Assembly: GCA_947477565.1 (NCBI GenBank)
Contig: CANJUR010000014.1
Span: 17,295-81,294 of the forward strand
From: Deltaproteobacteria bacterium
Lineage (GTDB): Bacteria > Myxococcota_A > Polyangia > Polyangiales > Ga0077539
Direction of reading: 5' to 3'
Length of the DNA: 64,000 nt
The position numbers were made by a program, and so were the translations under genes. This document shows positions 32,939-41,796 of this stretch, one piece after another (positions within the stretch are counted from its first letter, which is position 1; the number at the start of each line of letters is the position of its first letter). The notes under the pieces are model-generated. The model was not told where the DNA came from and searched no databases. It worked only from the letters and a program-made list of their open reading frames with translations.

Positions 32939-33784
32939 GTGCACATACGCACCGGTCTCGGAATACTCACTCTTGTATTCTCCGCGGGCTGCGGTGTCGC
33001 CATCGAAGAGCCAGGCGACCTCGCCGACGCTGCGGCCGACGCTGCCCTGGACGATCGGTTTCCCGCGGACGATCGGCCGTCCAGCGACGCTGATGCCGGG
33101 CAAGACGTCCCGCTCGGTCGCGCCTCGTCGGCCGACGGCGGATGCTCTGCAGAGATGGCCCTCGTCGAGGGGCGCGTCTGCGTCGATCGCTGGGAGGAGC
33201 ACCTCGAGGCCCGGGACCTCGACGGCGGAATCGCCGCATGGTCGCCGTACCTCAACCCGGGCACGCGATGGGTGCGCGCGGTGTCCACGGAAGGAGAGGT
33301 CCCGCAGGGGTACATCACCGGTGCCGAGTCGCGCGATGCCTGCCGCAACGCCGGTAAGCACCTCTGCGCACTCGCCGATTGGCTCGCCGCCTGCCGAGGG
33401 CCCGCCCGGCAGATCTACCCTTACGGCAACACGTATGTTCATCGCCGGTGCAACGAGGGCCGCACGCCGCATCCGGTGGTGCAGTTCTATGGCACCGCCG
33501 TCGGGGTATTCACCTTCGCCCGCATGAACGACCCGGGCATCAACCAGCAGCCCGACAGCCTGGCACGCGCAGGCGCGCTCACCGGGTGCGTCTCCCCAGA
33601 CGGCCTCGCGGACATGGTCGGCAACCTCCACGAGTGGATCGATGACCCCGCCGGCACCTTCAAGGGTGGCTTCTATGCCGACGCGGAAATCAACGGACGC
33701 GGGTGCCTCTACACCACCACCGCACACAACCTCGACTACCGCGATTACTCCACCGGGTTTCGCTGCTGCGCCAACCCCCGTTGA
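32939..33784 (+). CDS. FGE/SUMF1-domain lipoprotein
   Basis: About 281 aa from a GTG at 32939, chosen because it directly starts a lipoprotein signal (LGILTLVFSAGC). The ribosome site is weak and the frame is open to 32771. After an Asp/Ala linker comes a formylglycine-generating-enzyme-like domain: MALVEGRVCVDRWE at the start, SRDACRNAGKHLCALADWLA, IYPYGNTY, DMVGNLHEWIDD, GGFYAD and the C-terminal YSTGFRCC. FGE domains either convert sulfatase Cys to formylglycine or serve as general binding modules. As an extracytoplasmic lipoprotein with no sulfatase beside it, a structural or binding role is at least as likely. Confidence 0.85.
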   Translation: MHIRTGLGILTLVFSAGCGVAIEEPGDLADAAADAALDDRFPADDRPSSDADAGQDVPLGRASSADGGCSAEMALVEGRVCVDRWEEHLEARDLDGGIAAWSPYLNPGTRWVRAVSTEGEVPQGYITGAESRDACRNAGKHLCALADWLAACRGPARQIYPYGNTYVHRRCNEGRTPHPVVQFYGTAVGVFTFARMNDPGINQQPDSLARAGALTGCVSPDGLADMVGNLHEWIDDPAGTFKGGFYADAEINGRGCLYTTTAHNLDYRDYSTGFRCCANPR

Positions 33785-33863
33785 GCGTTCCGGTAGCCTC
33801 GAAGCATTCCCTCGTTACGAACGCTCTCCGCGCGCCCTGTGTAGGATCCCCCCGATCGCGCCG

Positions 33864-35525
33864 ATGTCCTTGTTCCGACCACTCTCCCTGTTGCTGATTT
33901 TTTTGATGATTGGCGGATGTCGCCGTCGGCCCGCACCGCACTGCGCGCGAGACGTGCTGCACATCGAGCCGACGCATGAGTCCTGCGATCCGGCGCCGCG
34001 CTGCCCCGACGCCGACGCTCCGGCAGTCAGTCTCGCGGACAACCTGGCCTACGAGCGCATCCGGGAGATCGCCGCCCGCTCACCTGCGGACATCGACCTC
34101 GGCGAGGTGAGCGCATGGATGTCCTACGCTCGCGACCCCGACGTGGACGTCCCGGGAGTTCTCCACCAACTCGACGCAATGGCAGCAGAGGTGCGCGGTG
34201 TGCTCCCGCGGATCTGCGATTCCCGCTGCCGCCTGCGCGCCCTCGTGAGCCACGTTTTCCACGTCTGGCGCTTCGAGGCGGTCAGCGATCCCAACGGTCT
34301 CTACAACGACCCTGACCGCGACCTCATCGACACCGTGCTCGAGCAGCGCCGGGGGTACTGCGAGGGCCTCTCCGTGCTGCTGCTCGCTCTCGGTCGCCGG
34401 CTCGAAATCCCCCTCGCGGGTGTGCTCCGACGCCAGCATATCTACGTGCGGTACATGGGCGATGGGCGACGCTGGGACGTAGACCTCACTCGTTACGGAG
34501 CAACGCCTTTACCTGATCCGGTATTGCCGTTGTGCCACCCAAGGGAGGGCCTCTACGAGCGCCCGCTCGACGCGCGTGAATTAGTCGGGCAGGTGGTCTC
34601 GGTGGTGGGTATTCTCGACGGGCTGCAAGCGCGCCGGGCCTGGCTCGACGCAGCGATGGCCTGGGCGCCGATGGACCCAGATCTGCGAAATAACCGCGGC
34701 GTCGAGCGCGAGCGCGACCTCGATCTCGCGGGCGCCCTCGACGACTACCGGACGGCGGCGATGCTGGATCCATGCGCGGCGTTTTACCGAGTGAACATCG
34801 TGGGAGTGCTGCGCCGTCTCGGGCGTGCGGCGGAGGCCCAGCAGACCCTCGCGGCGCTGGAGGAGGACATCACCCGGGGCGCCGCCGAGGACGACCCGCT
34901 CTACGTGTCCCTCGCTCATGGTGACCTCGCGCTCGAACACGGCGACGACAGCGCAGCGGAGCGTTGGTACCTGCGCGCGACGGTAGCCTCCGAGGGCGCG
35001 CCGGTAGCGCGGGAGTCTTTCGGCGTCGCGCGGCTGGTGCAGGGGGACGCGCAGGGGGCGGCGCAGGAGTTTCTCGCGGCCCTGGAGCAGGGGCCCGACC
35101 CGGACATTCGTATCTGGCTGGTCGAGGCGCTCGCGGTGTCGGGTCTGGCCGACCCACGGGTGGAACTTGACCGCGCAGCGCGGGACGGCGCGGCACTCGA
35201 GGATGTTCGGCTATGGCGGGCGGTGCTGGCCGAGCGCGAGGGGCGCGTGGACGACGCGATGAGCGCCGCGCGGGCGTGCCTCGACTCCGAGGGATCACGC
35301 TGCTCGCGGGCCCTGGTGGTGCTCGGCGACCTCGCGCGGCGGCGCGGCGACCGGGCGTGCGCGCGGCGGTACTACGAGACCTTCCTGACGTGCGGGCCAC
35401 AGGGGAGGGACCGCTACGCGCGCTGGGTCGATGGTTCGGTCACCGAACGAATGGCGGCGATGGCGCGGGAGCCCTTGTCTCCGACCGGCGATGCCGACAC
35501 CCTCCGCGCCGACGGAGGAGACTGA
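33864..35525 (+). CDS. Lipoprotein with transglutaminase-like (SirB1-type) and TPR domains
   Basis: About 553 aa. Signal with lipobox IGGC. An N-terminal helical region leads to a transglutaminase-like core with likely Cys166 (RRGYCEGLS), His192 (RRQHIYVRY) and Asp205 (RWDVDLTRYG). From about residue 250 to the end there are tetratricopeptide-type helical repeats (NNRGVERERDLDLAGALDDY, ALEHGDDSAAERWYLRA, ARRYYETFLTCGP). It probably acts at the envelope as a Cys protease-like or protein-interaction factor. The stop overlaps the next gene's ATG (TGATG). Confidence 0.85.
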   Translation: MSLFRPLSLLLIFLMIGGCRRRPAPHCARDVLHIEPTHESCDPAPRCPDADAPAVSLADNLAYERIREIAARSPADIDLGEVSAWMSYARDPDVDVPGVLHQLDAMAAEVRGVLPRICDSRCRLRALVSHVFHVWRFEAVSDPNGLYNDPDRDLIDTVLEQRRGYCEGLSVLLLALGRRLEIPLAGVLRRQHIYVRYMGDGRRWDVDLTRYGATPLPDPVLPLCHPREGLYERPLDARELVGQVVSVVGILDGLQARRAWLDAAMAWAPMDPDLRNNRGVERERDLDLAGALDDYRTAAMLDPCAAFYRVNIVGVLRRLGRAAEAQQTLAALEEDITRGAAEDDPLYVSLAHGDLALEHGDDSAAERWYLRATVASEGAPVARESFGVARLVQGDAQGAAQEFLAALEQGPDPDIRIWLVEALAVSGLADPRVELDRAARDGAALEDVRLWRAVLAEREGRVDDAMSAARACLDSEGSRCSRALVVLGDLARRRGDRACARRYYETFLTCGPQGRDRYARWVDGSVTERMAAMAREPLSPTGDADTLRADGGD

Positions 35526-36682
35526 TGACAACGAAAGTTCTGGCGGTATTGGGCGCAGGGATGCAGGGCACCGCGGCGGCCTACGACATGGCTCGCTTCG
35601 GTGCGGCGGCGGTGCGGCTCTTCGATCACGACGGCGCCCGCGCCGCGGCCGGCGCTGAGCGCATCAACACGCTGCTCGGGAGGTCCGTCGCGACCGGGGC
35701 TGCGCTCGATGCGCGCGACGGTGCGGCGGTGACCCGCGCGCTCGCGGGCGTCTCGGTGACGCTCTCGGGCTTGCCCTATTATCTCAACCTCGGCGCGGCG
35801 AAGGCGGCCATCGCAGCCGGGAGCTCCTTCGGTGATCTGGGAGGCAACACCGATGTGGTTTGGGAAGAGCTTGCTCTCGACGGCGAGGCGCGGGCGCGCG
35901 GAGTGAGCATCGTTCCCGACCTCGGGCTCGCACCGGGCATGGGCAATACCCTCGCGGCCTACGCGATGGGCAAGGTGAAGGGCGCGAGCCGGGTGAGCGT
36001 GCGCTGCGGGGGGTTGCCGCAGATTCCGCGGCCGCCGCTCGATTACAAGTTGGTGTTCTCCGTCGAGGGGCTGACCAACGAGTACTTCGGCCAGGCAGTG
36101 TTTCTCCGCGACAGCCGTCGCGTGGAGGTCGAGACCTTCGACGAACTCGAGTCCGTGCAGTGGCCCGGAATGCCCGCTCTCGAGGCGTTCACCACCTCCG
36201 GCGGCACCTCCACATGCCCGTGGACCTTCGAGGGCCGCCTGGAGTCGTACGACTACAAAACCATCCGGTACGAAGGGCACTTTGCCAAGGTGAAGCTCCT
36301 CAAGGACCTCGGGCTGCTCGACCTCGCGCCCATCGATGTGCTCGGCGCGAAGGTGGTTCCCCGGGAGGTCTTCCACTCGCTGGCGCGCGCGCGGTTGGCG
36401 TTTCCTGGTGACCGCGACCTGGTGCTGCTGCGGGTCACCTGCGCGGGCCCGGACGAGACGCTCACCCTCTCGCTGCGCGACGACCACGACGAGGCCACCG
36501 GCTTCACTGCGATGGAACGCACCACGGCGTTTCCTGCGTCCATCGTGTGCCTCATGATGGCCGCCGGCGCGGTGTCCCCCGGGGCGCATCGGCTGGAGTC
36601 CGCCGTCGATGCCGAGCGCTTCTTCGAGGCGCTGGCCGAGCGCGGGTTCCTGCTCACCGAGGAGCGCGTCGCGCGGGCTTGA
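35525..36682 (+). CDS. Saccharopine/lysine 6-dehydrogenase-like enzyme
   Basis: 385 aa. N-terminal Rossmann fold with GAGMQG (VLAVLGAGMQGTAAAYDMAR), the LPYYLNLGAAKAAIAAGSSF segment and NTDVV. The C-terminal dimer/substrate domain (DYKLVFSVEGLTNEYFG, PGMPALEAFTTSGGTSTCPW) matches the saccharopine-dehydrogenase-like group that includes lysine 6-dehydrogenase, which makes allysine (2-aminoadipate semialdehyde). The start at 35525 overlaps the upstream stop (TGATG). The following aldehyde dehydrogenase could oxidise the semialdehyde, suggesting a short lysine catabolic unit. Exact substrate is inference. Confidence 0.8.
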   Translation: MTTKVLAVLGAGMQGTAAAYDMARFGAAAVRLFDHDGARAAAGAERINTLLGRSVATGAALDARDGAAVTRALAGVSVTLSGLPYYLNLGAAKAAIAAGSSFGDLGGNTDVVWEELALDGEARARGVSIVPDLGLAPGMGNTLAAYAMGKVKGASRVSVRCGGLPQIPRPPLDYKLVFSVEGLTNEYFGQAVFLRDSRRVEVETFDELESVQWPGMPALEAFTTSGGTSTCPWTFEGRLESYDYKTIRYEGHFAKVKLLKDLGLLDLAPIDVLGAKVVPREVFHSLARARLAFPGDRDLVLLRVTCAGPDETLTLSLRDDHDEATGFTAMERTTAFPASIVCLMMAAGAVSPGAHRLESAVDAERFFEALAERGFLLTEERVARA

Positions 36683-36715
36683 GCCCATCGGGCGACCGGA
36701 CTAGCTTCCGCCGCC

Positions 36716-38287
36716 ATGGAGAACCTTCGGAGCTACCTCGGAGGCCGCTGGATCGTTGGATCCGGCGACCGCGTCGATCTCTTCAACCCGGCGACCGAGG
36801 AGGTCGTCGCAGGGCTCCTGCCCGACGGGCTCGATTACGCGGCCGCGCTCACCTTCGCCCGCGCGCAGGGCGGCCCGGCCCTGCGGTCGATGACCTTCGC
36901 GCAGCGCGGCGCCATGCTGAAGACCCTCGCGGGCGCACTCCACGCGCATCGCGACGAACTCCTCGACATCGGTATGCTCAACGGTGGCAACACCCGCTCG
37001 GACGCCAAGTTCGACGTCGATGGAGCGATTGGTACGTTGACGTACTATGCCGAGCTCGGGGCCTCCCTCGGCGACGCGCGCTGGCTCATCGATGGTCCGT
37101 CGGTCTCGCTCGCTCGCTCTTCCAAGGTCACTGCGCAGCACGTGCTCACCCCGCGCGTCGGCGTCGCGGTGCACGTCAACGCGTTCAACTTCCCGGCCTG
37201 GGGACTCGCGGAGAAGGCCGCCGTCGCGCTGCTCGCGGGCGTCCCGGTGTTCGCCCGCCCAGCGCCTGCCACCGCCTGGCTCGCCGCCCGCGTGATGGAA
37301 ATCTTCGTCGCCACCGACGCCCTTCCGGTGGGGGCGCTTTCGCTCTCGGTCGGCGCTCCCGGTGACCTTCTCGACCACCTCGGCCCGCAGGACGTCTTTG
37401 CTTTTACCGGGTCAGGTAAGACCGGGGCGCTCCTGCGCGGGCGGCCCAACCTCCTGGCGAGCGGGACCCACGTCAACGTGGAGGCCGACAGCCTCAACGG
37501 CGCGGTGCTGGGCCTCGACGTCGAGCGCGGCGGCGACACCTGGACTCTGATGGTCTCCGACCTCGTGCGCGACATCACCCAGAAGGCCGGGCAGAAGTGC
37601 ACGGCGATTCGGCGGGTGCTGGTGCCGCGCGAGCGCCTCGACGATCTGGAGGAGGACGTCCTCGAGCGCCTCGCGGTGGTGCGAACGGGCGATCCGCGGG
37701 CGACTGGAGTGACCATGGGACCGCTGGCAACGGCGGCGCAGTTGGAACACGTGCGCACGGGCCTCGAGCGGCTGATCGCGTCGGGTGCACGGGCCGTCGG
37801 TGGCGGCCCGGGGCGAATCGACGGCGAAGGGGTGGCCGCGGGCAAAGGGTATTTCGTGGCGCCCACGCTGCTGCGGGTAGACGACGCGGCGACCGGCGAC
37901 GCGGTGCACTCGCACGAGGTGTTTGGGCCGAGCGCGACGCTTATTCCGTACGCGAGCGCGGGCGAGGCGGTGGCGCTGCTGGCGCGCGGCGGCGGCGGGC
38001 TCGTCACGTCGGTGTACAGCGAGGACCGATCCTTCGCGGCGGAGGTGGTGATGGGGACGGCGCCCTTCCACGGTCGCGTGACGGCGGTCAACGCCAAGGT
38101 CGCGGGCGCATGGATCGGCCCAGGCGCGGTGCTCCCGCAGTTGGTGCACGGCGGCCCGGGGCACGCGGGCGGCGGCGAAGAACTGGGCGGCGCGCGGGGA
38201 CTCGGACTCTACCTGCAGCGAACGGCGATTCAGGGGTATGGGCCGCTGGTGGAGTTCATCACCGGGGCGGGTACACGGGTCGGTTGA
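36716..38287 (+). CDS. Aldehyde dehydrogenase of the BoxD/PaaN type
   Basis: 523 aa, the length of BoxD/PaaN-type (acyl-CoA semialdehyde) dehydrogenases. HVNAFNFPAWGLAEKAAVAL is characteristic of that group. Catalytic residues are Glu256 (HVNVEADSLNG) and Cys295 (QKAGQKCTAIRR). The NAD(P)-binding KPA motif reads RPA (Arg181), an unusual change. The gene starts 33 bp after the dehydrogenase gene on the same strand, so it may oxidise that enzyme's semialdehyde product. A role with an acyl-CoA semialdehyde is the family alternative. Confidence 0.88.
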   Translation: MENLRSYLGGRWIVGSGDRVDLFNPATEEVVAGLLPDGLDYAAALTFARAQGGPALRSMTFAQRGAMLKTLAGALHAHRDELLDIGMLNGGNTRSDAKFDVDGAIGTLTYYAELGASLGDARWLIDGPSVSLARSSKVTAQHVLTPRVGVAVHVNAFNFPAWGLAEKAAVALLAGVPVFARPAPATAWLAARVMEIFVATDALPVGALSLSVGAPGDLLDHLGPQDVFAFTGSGKTGALLRGRPNLLASGTHVNVEADSLNGAVLGLDVERGGDTWTLMVSDLVRDITQKAGQKCTAIRRVLVPRERLDDLEEDVLERLAVVRTGDPRATGVTMGPLATAAQLEHVRTGLERLIASGARAVGGGPGRIDGEGVAAGKGYFVAPTLLRVDDAATGDAVHSHEVFGPSATLIPYASAGEAVALLARGGGGLVTSVYSEDRSFAAEVVMGTAPFHGRVTAVNAKVAGAWIGPGAVLPQLVHGGPGHAGGGEELGGARGLGLYLQRTAIQGYGPLVEFITGAGTRVG

Positions 38288-38333
38288 TTCCAGAACACGG
38301 ACCGCCTAGAAGGGCGATCGGAGCGAAGCGAAC

Positions 38334-38495
38334 ATGTCAGTCGATCATCACGCCGCCATCGAAGACGAAGACTTCCAGCGCATGCGCGCTTACGACAAGA
38401 ACTGGAGCGGGGCGAAGTTCATCGGCGTATTGTTTGCCACTCTCGCCGTCGCCCTCACGATCATCTACGGGCTCTCGAGCATGGGTTCCGGCTGA
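38334..38495 (+). CDS. Small single-helix membrane protein (53 aa)
   Basis: 53 codons, ATG at 38334 with GGAG about 10 nt upstream. Polar, His/Asp/Glu-rich N-terminus (VDHHAAIEDEDFQRMRAYD) followed by one TM helix (FIGVLFATLAVALTIIYGLS). It resembles the many one-helix subunits or accessory proteins of bacterial membrane complexes, but I cannot name it. It sits alone 46 bp after the aldehyde dehydrogenase and before a hairpin. Confidence 0.65.
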   Translation: MSVDHHAAIEDEDFQRMRAYDKNWSGAKFIGVLFATLAVALTIIYGLSSMGSG

Positions 38496-38509
38496 TCGTT
38501 CCGAGTGTC

Positions 38510-38529
38510 GCGGGGCTTTGGTGCCCCGC
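38510..38529. terminator. G+C-rich hairpin between convergent genes
   Basis: GCGGGGC - TTTGGT - GCCCCGC, a perfect 7-bp stem between the small membrane protein (plus) and the TonB receptor (minus). There is no strong T-run, so it is a weak intrinsic terminator at best, serving either strand. Confidence 0.5.
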
Positions 38530-38546
38530 CAATCACACATCGCTGA

Positions 38547-40793
38547 TCAGTGGGTCCATTGGACTCCGACCATGGTCTGGCCGAATCCGCCGGGGAAGAT
38601 TCCCGCGGGCGAGCGCGAGGCGATGTAGACGTTGGGAATTCCGCGCGAGTCGGTGAAGTACCCTTGGATGTTCTTCATCGTGAGCGTGACGCCCAGGCCG
38701 CTGCGCCGATGGGTGTATCGCGCGGCGAAGTCCACAGTCTGAAACGACGAGATCGGCCCGAAGAGCCCATCAGCGCTGGGAATCTGACGGTTATCCACGT
38801 CCGTGAAGTGTCGGCTCACGTACATCCATGATGCCTGCGCGGTGAGCCCCCACGGGGTCTCGAACCCGAGGGTGGTCATCATCGTGTGGGGCACTGCGTA
38901 GGGGACGAGGTTGCCATCCACTGCGCGGCGCGCGCCGTCGGCGAAGTTGCGGTCGCCCACTACGCGCGCATCGACGAAGGTGTATCGCAGGCCGAGAAAG
39001 ACGCTGGTCGGCCAGTGCAGCACGTGCCCGAAATCGAGCTGCGCTGCGGCTTCTACGCCGGAGTGTCGGGTCTGTCCGATGGAAGCGAACTCCGTGTCTT
39101 CGCCGGAGACCTGGACGGTCTCGTTGGAGAAATTCATGAGGAAGGCGGTGCCCTCGGCGCGGAGCCAATTGCCCACCGATAGCCGCGCGCCGGCTTCGTA
39201 GTTGACACTCTCCTCGGCGGCCAGAAGCCGGTCGCGCGCGGAACTGTTGATCGTCGGAAGGATGCGCGGTGGCGCGTACCCACGGTGCATTCCGCCGAAG
39301 ACCGTGACCGCGGGCCACTGGTAGCTGGCGCTCACGCCGGGGATGACCTCGACCAGATGGCTGTTCGAGCGGCGGTTGATGTCCACGCCCTGGTCGCGCC
39401 GCTGCACGATGTCCGAGAAGTAGCTCTCGACCCGAACACCGGGAACCAGGTTGAACCTCTCGGTGATGAACCACCGCTCCTGCACGAAGGCCGCGAGCGC
39501 GGTGCCGTTGCGCTCCTGCTCCGAGGCGAGCTCGCCCGAGCGCGAGAGGGCGCCGCGACCGAGAAGTACGCGCACGACGGAGTTCTCATGCAGCACGCGG
39601 CCGCCCACGTCGAGGTCGTGGCGGAATCGCCCCGTGTGGAAGCGCAAGCGAAGCCGCGGCTCGACGCCGAACACCTGGTAAGCGCGGTCGGACGAGAGCG
39701 ACTCATCGCGCAGATAGATTGCGCCGCCGGGCGTCGAACGGTCGCCGACGATGCGGTCGTAGAGCACCGGCTGACCGGTCGCCTGTTGCTCCAGCGTGAG
39801 GCTCGGATTGGGCTGCGGCGAGCGGTCGTAGCGTTGGAAATCCCAGTCGCGGCTGGTGGTGTATCCGTACGCGATGGTGCGCAGTTGCACTGCGGTGCTG
39901 GGCGTCCAGGTGTGCGCGAGAGCGGCGCTGAATCGCTGCACCGCGAAGAGGTCGTTGGGTACCGGGTTCTGCCGCGGGTCACGCTCGAACATCGACTGCG
40001 TGAGGCCCAGGTAGGTCGATGCGGAGGTCTCGTCGTAGGCACCAAATCGGGCCATCAGCTCCTGCCGCGGGCCAAGCTGTAGAACCACCTTGGCGTAGAG
40101 GTCCGTCACCTCGAAGCCCATGCGCCGGAAGCCATCGCCCTGGCGGCGCAGCGCGCTCACCACGAAGCCCGCGTTGCCCACGCGGTTGCCGTAGTTGAGT
40201 TGACCCAGGAAGAACCCGCGATCCCCGGCGACGGTGCGCAGGCTGAACGTCTCTCGCAGCGGCGGCGCAGGGGTGACGTAGTTGATGACGCCGCCGACCG
40301 TGGACGGGCCAAACAGGACATTGCCCGAGCCGCGGATGACCTCGATGCGCCCCATACGCTCAACCGGCGGATTGTAATACATCTCCGGCTCGCTGTAGGG
40401 CGCGAGCGAGATCGGGATGCCGTCCTCGAGAATCAGCACCCGGCGGCTGCGAGTGGGGTCCATGCCGCGAATGGAGATGTTGGGCCGCAGCCCCATGCCC
40501 TCCTCGTCGCGCACGTACACCCCAGGAACACGCCGCAGCGCCTCGGTGGCCGACATCGGTTGCACGCGCTGTAACTCGCGCTCGCTCACCACCGTCGTCG
40601 CTCCCGGAATGCGCGCCATCGCCCGCGCCGAGGCGCCCACCACCGTGGCTTCGCTCAACGGATCCTCATCCGGCACTGGCGTCCGGGCGGCCGTCCCCGC
40701 AGCCTGCGATTGTGCCCAGACACTAGACGAAACCAACGAAAGAACCCCAGCCAGGAATCCACTTCTGACGGTGAAGGTGAGAATCATTCGCAT
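38547..40793 (-). CDS. TonB-dependent outer-membrane receptor
   Basis: 748 aa, typical size. Signal peptide (LAGVLSLVSSSVWAQ), then a TonB-box-like region (SEATVVGASA). The plug domain follows (MSATEALRRVPGVYVRDEEG, IRGMDPTRSRRVLILEDG, GRIEVIRGSGNVLFGPSTVG), then a 22-strand-type barrel, ending PGGFGQTMVGVQW. The plug motifs resemble FecA/FhuE-like siderophore receptors, so uptake of an iron chelate is the best guess. No TonB/ExbBD or permease genes are adjacent. The gene stands alone between two convergent or co-directional units. Confidence 0.92.
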   Translation of the reverse strand: MRMILTFTVRSGFLAGVLSLVSSSVWAQSQAAGTAARTPVPDEDPLSEATVVGASARAMARIPGATTVVSERELQRVQPMSATEALRRVPGVYVRDEEGMGLRPNISIRGMDPTRSRRVLILEDGIPISLAPYSEPEMYYNPPVERMGRIEVIRGSGNVLFGPSTVGGVINYVTPAPPLRETFSLRTVAGDRGFFLGQLNYGNRVGNAGFVVSALRRQGDGFRRMGFEVTDLYAKVVLQLGPRQELMARFGAYDETSASTYLGLTQSMFERDPRQNPVPNDLFAVQRFSAALAHTWTPSTAVQLRTIAYGYTTSRDWDFQRYDRSPQPNPSLTLEQQATGQPVLYDRIVGDRSTPGGAIYLRDESLSSDRAYQVFGVEPRLRLRFHTGRFRHDLDVGGRVLHENSVVRVLLGRGALSRSGELASEQERNGTALAAFVQERWFITERFNLVPGVRVESYFSDIVQRRDQGVDINRRSNSHLVEVIPGVSASYQWPAVTVFGGMHRGYAPPRILPTINSSARDRLLAAEESVNYEAGARLSVGNWLRAEGTAFLMNFSNETVQVSGEDTEFASIGQTRHSGVEAAAQLDFGHVLHWPTSVFLGLRYTFVDARVVGDRNFADGARRAVDGNLVPYAVPHTMMTTLGFETPWGLTAQASWMYVSRHFTDVDNRQIPSADGLFGPISSFQTVDFAARYTHRRSGLGVTLTMKNIQGYFTDSRGIPNVYIASRSPAGIFPGGFGQTMVGVQWTH

Positions 40794-40854
40794 GAGATCG
40801 GTGGAATGATTACCCGACCGCGTTGCGGTGGGTCAAGGCAGTGGGTGCTGGTAT

Positions 40855-41796
40855 TCAGTGGGCTGAATCGGGGCGCGCGGTCGGGGGCGCGGGGCGGAGG
40901 CTTTGTTCGGGCGCGGTGCCACGGGCGAGGCTGAGTGCCTCGAGCACCTTCGGTGGCGTGGCGCTGGCTTCTGGGCTGTACGTCGGGTCGAGGCGCAGCA
41001 GGTCGCGGAAGGCGTCCGCAGCGAGGTCGCGCCGGTCGAGCGCGGCGTAGGCCTCGGCGAGGTTGCGCAGCGCGACGACACGCTGAGGGCTGGCGAGGTC
41101 ATCGTGCGCGAGCACCCGCGCCCCGAGAGCGACGGCTTCGACGTAGAGGCCGCGGGTGACGAGTTGTTGCAGCGTCGGGAGTTCGCGATCGACCTGGCGC
41201 TGCGCGGTGTGGGCGGTGATGAGCGCGGCCTCCGGGCTGTCCGGCGCGTTCTCCCGGAGCACGAGGTCGGCGAGCGGGAGGATGAGCATTTGACCCCGCA
41301 ACAGGCGCTGCGATGCGAGATGGTTGAACTCCGAGATGAACTGCACCAGCGCGCGATCCCCGTAAAAGCGGCGGGCGACTTCGAACATCGGCTCTTCGCT
41401 GTTGACGACATACCGGAGCAGGTAAGGCAGGCGGATCACCGCGCCCTCGCTGGGCGGGACGTTGAAGACCCCGCCGTTGATGCTCGCGAGGTATGGCCCG
41501 CGGCTCGGGTCGCCGAGGTGGCGGGTGGCGAGGCGCTCCCAGGTCTCCCCGGCGGCCACGCGGTGGTAGCCGACGCTCGGGATGGTGAGGTGCACCCCCG
41601 TCGGGAGCCCGGGGGTAGCCTGAAGTTGGAGGCAGTTGTTGGCGACGACCACGGGCTCGAGCGCGGGGTTGCCGTAGTAGCGCTCGGCGATAGCCGCGAA
41701 GGTCTCGCCGCGCGTGTAGATGTGAATCACGTCGGCGAACGCGGCGCGTGCGAGGAGCGCGCACGCGAGGGCGCAAGCGAGGGGGCTAGCGCGCAC
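40855..41796 (-). CDS. Periplasmic LysM-TPR protein
   Basis: 313 aa. Signal peptide (LACALACALLARAAFA). Three LysM-like modules follow: IYTRGETFAAIAERYYGNPA, YHRVAAGETWERLATRHLGD and YVVNSEEPMFEVARRFYGDR (the third diverged). Helical TPR-like repeats come next (LRNLAEAYAALDRRDLAADA) before a Pro-rich tail. LysM binds peptidoglycan. Its start overlaps the end of the kinase gene by 11 bp, making it the last gene of the Pal/CpoB/kinase operon. Confidence 0.85.
   Translation of the reverse strand: MRASPLACALACALLARAAFADVIHIYTRGETFAAIAERYYGNPALEPVVVANNCLQLQATPGLPTGVHLTIPSVGYHRVAAGETWERLATRHLGDPSRGPYLASINGGVFNVPPSEGAVIRLPYLLRYVVNSEEPMFEVARRFYGDRALVQFISEFNHLASQRLLRGQMLILPLADLVLRENAPDSPEAALITAHTAQRQVDRELPTLQQLVTRGLYVEAVALGARVLAHDDLASPQRVVALRNLAEAYAALDRRDLAADAFRDLLRLDPTYSPEASATPPKVLEALSLARGTAPEQSLRPAPPTARPDSAH

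Noticed and set aside
32939..33784. Active sulfatase-maturing enzyme
   Set aside because: No sulfatase gene nearby and the protein is a lipoprotein; a binding or structural role is equally possible, so no enzymatic claim is made.
35414..36688. 424-aa ORF on the minus strand
   Set aside because: Antisense shadow of the saccharopine-dehydrogenase-like gene.
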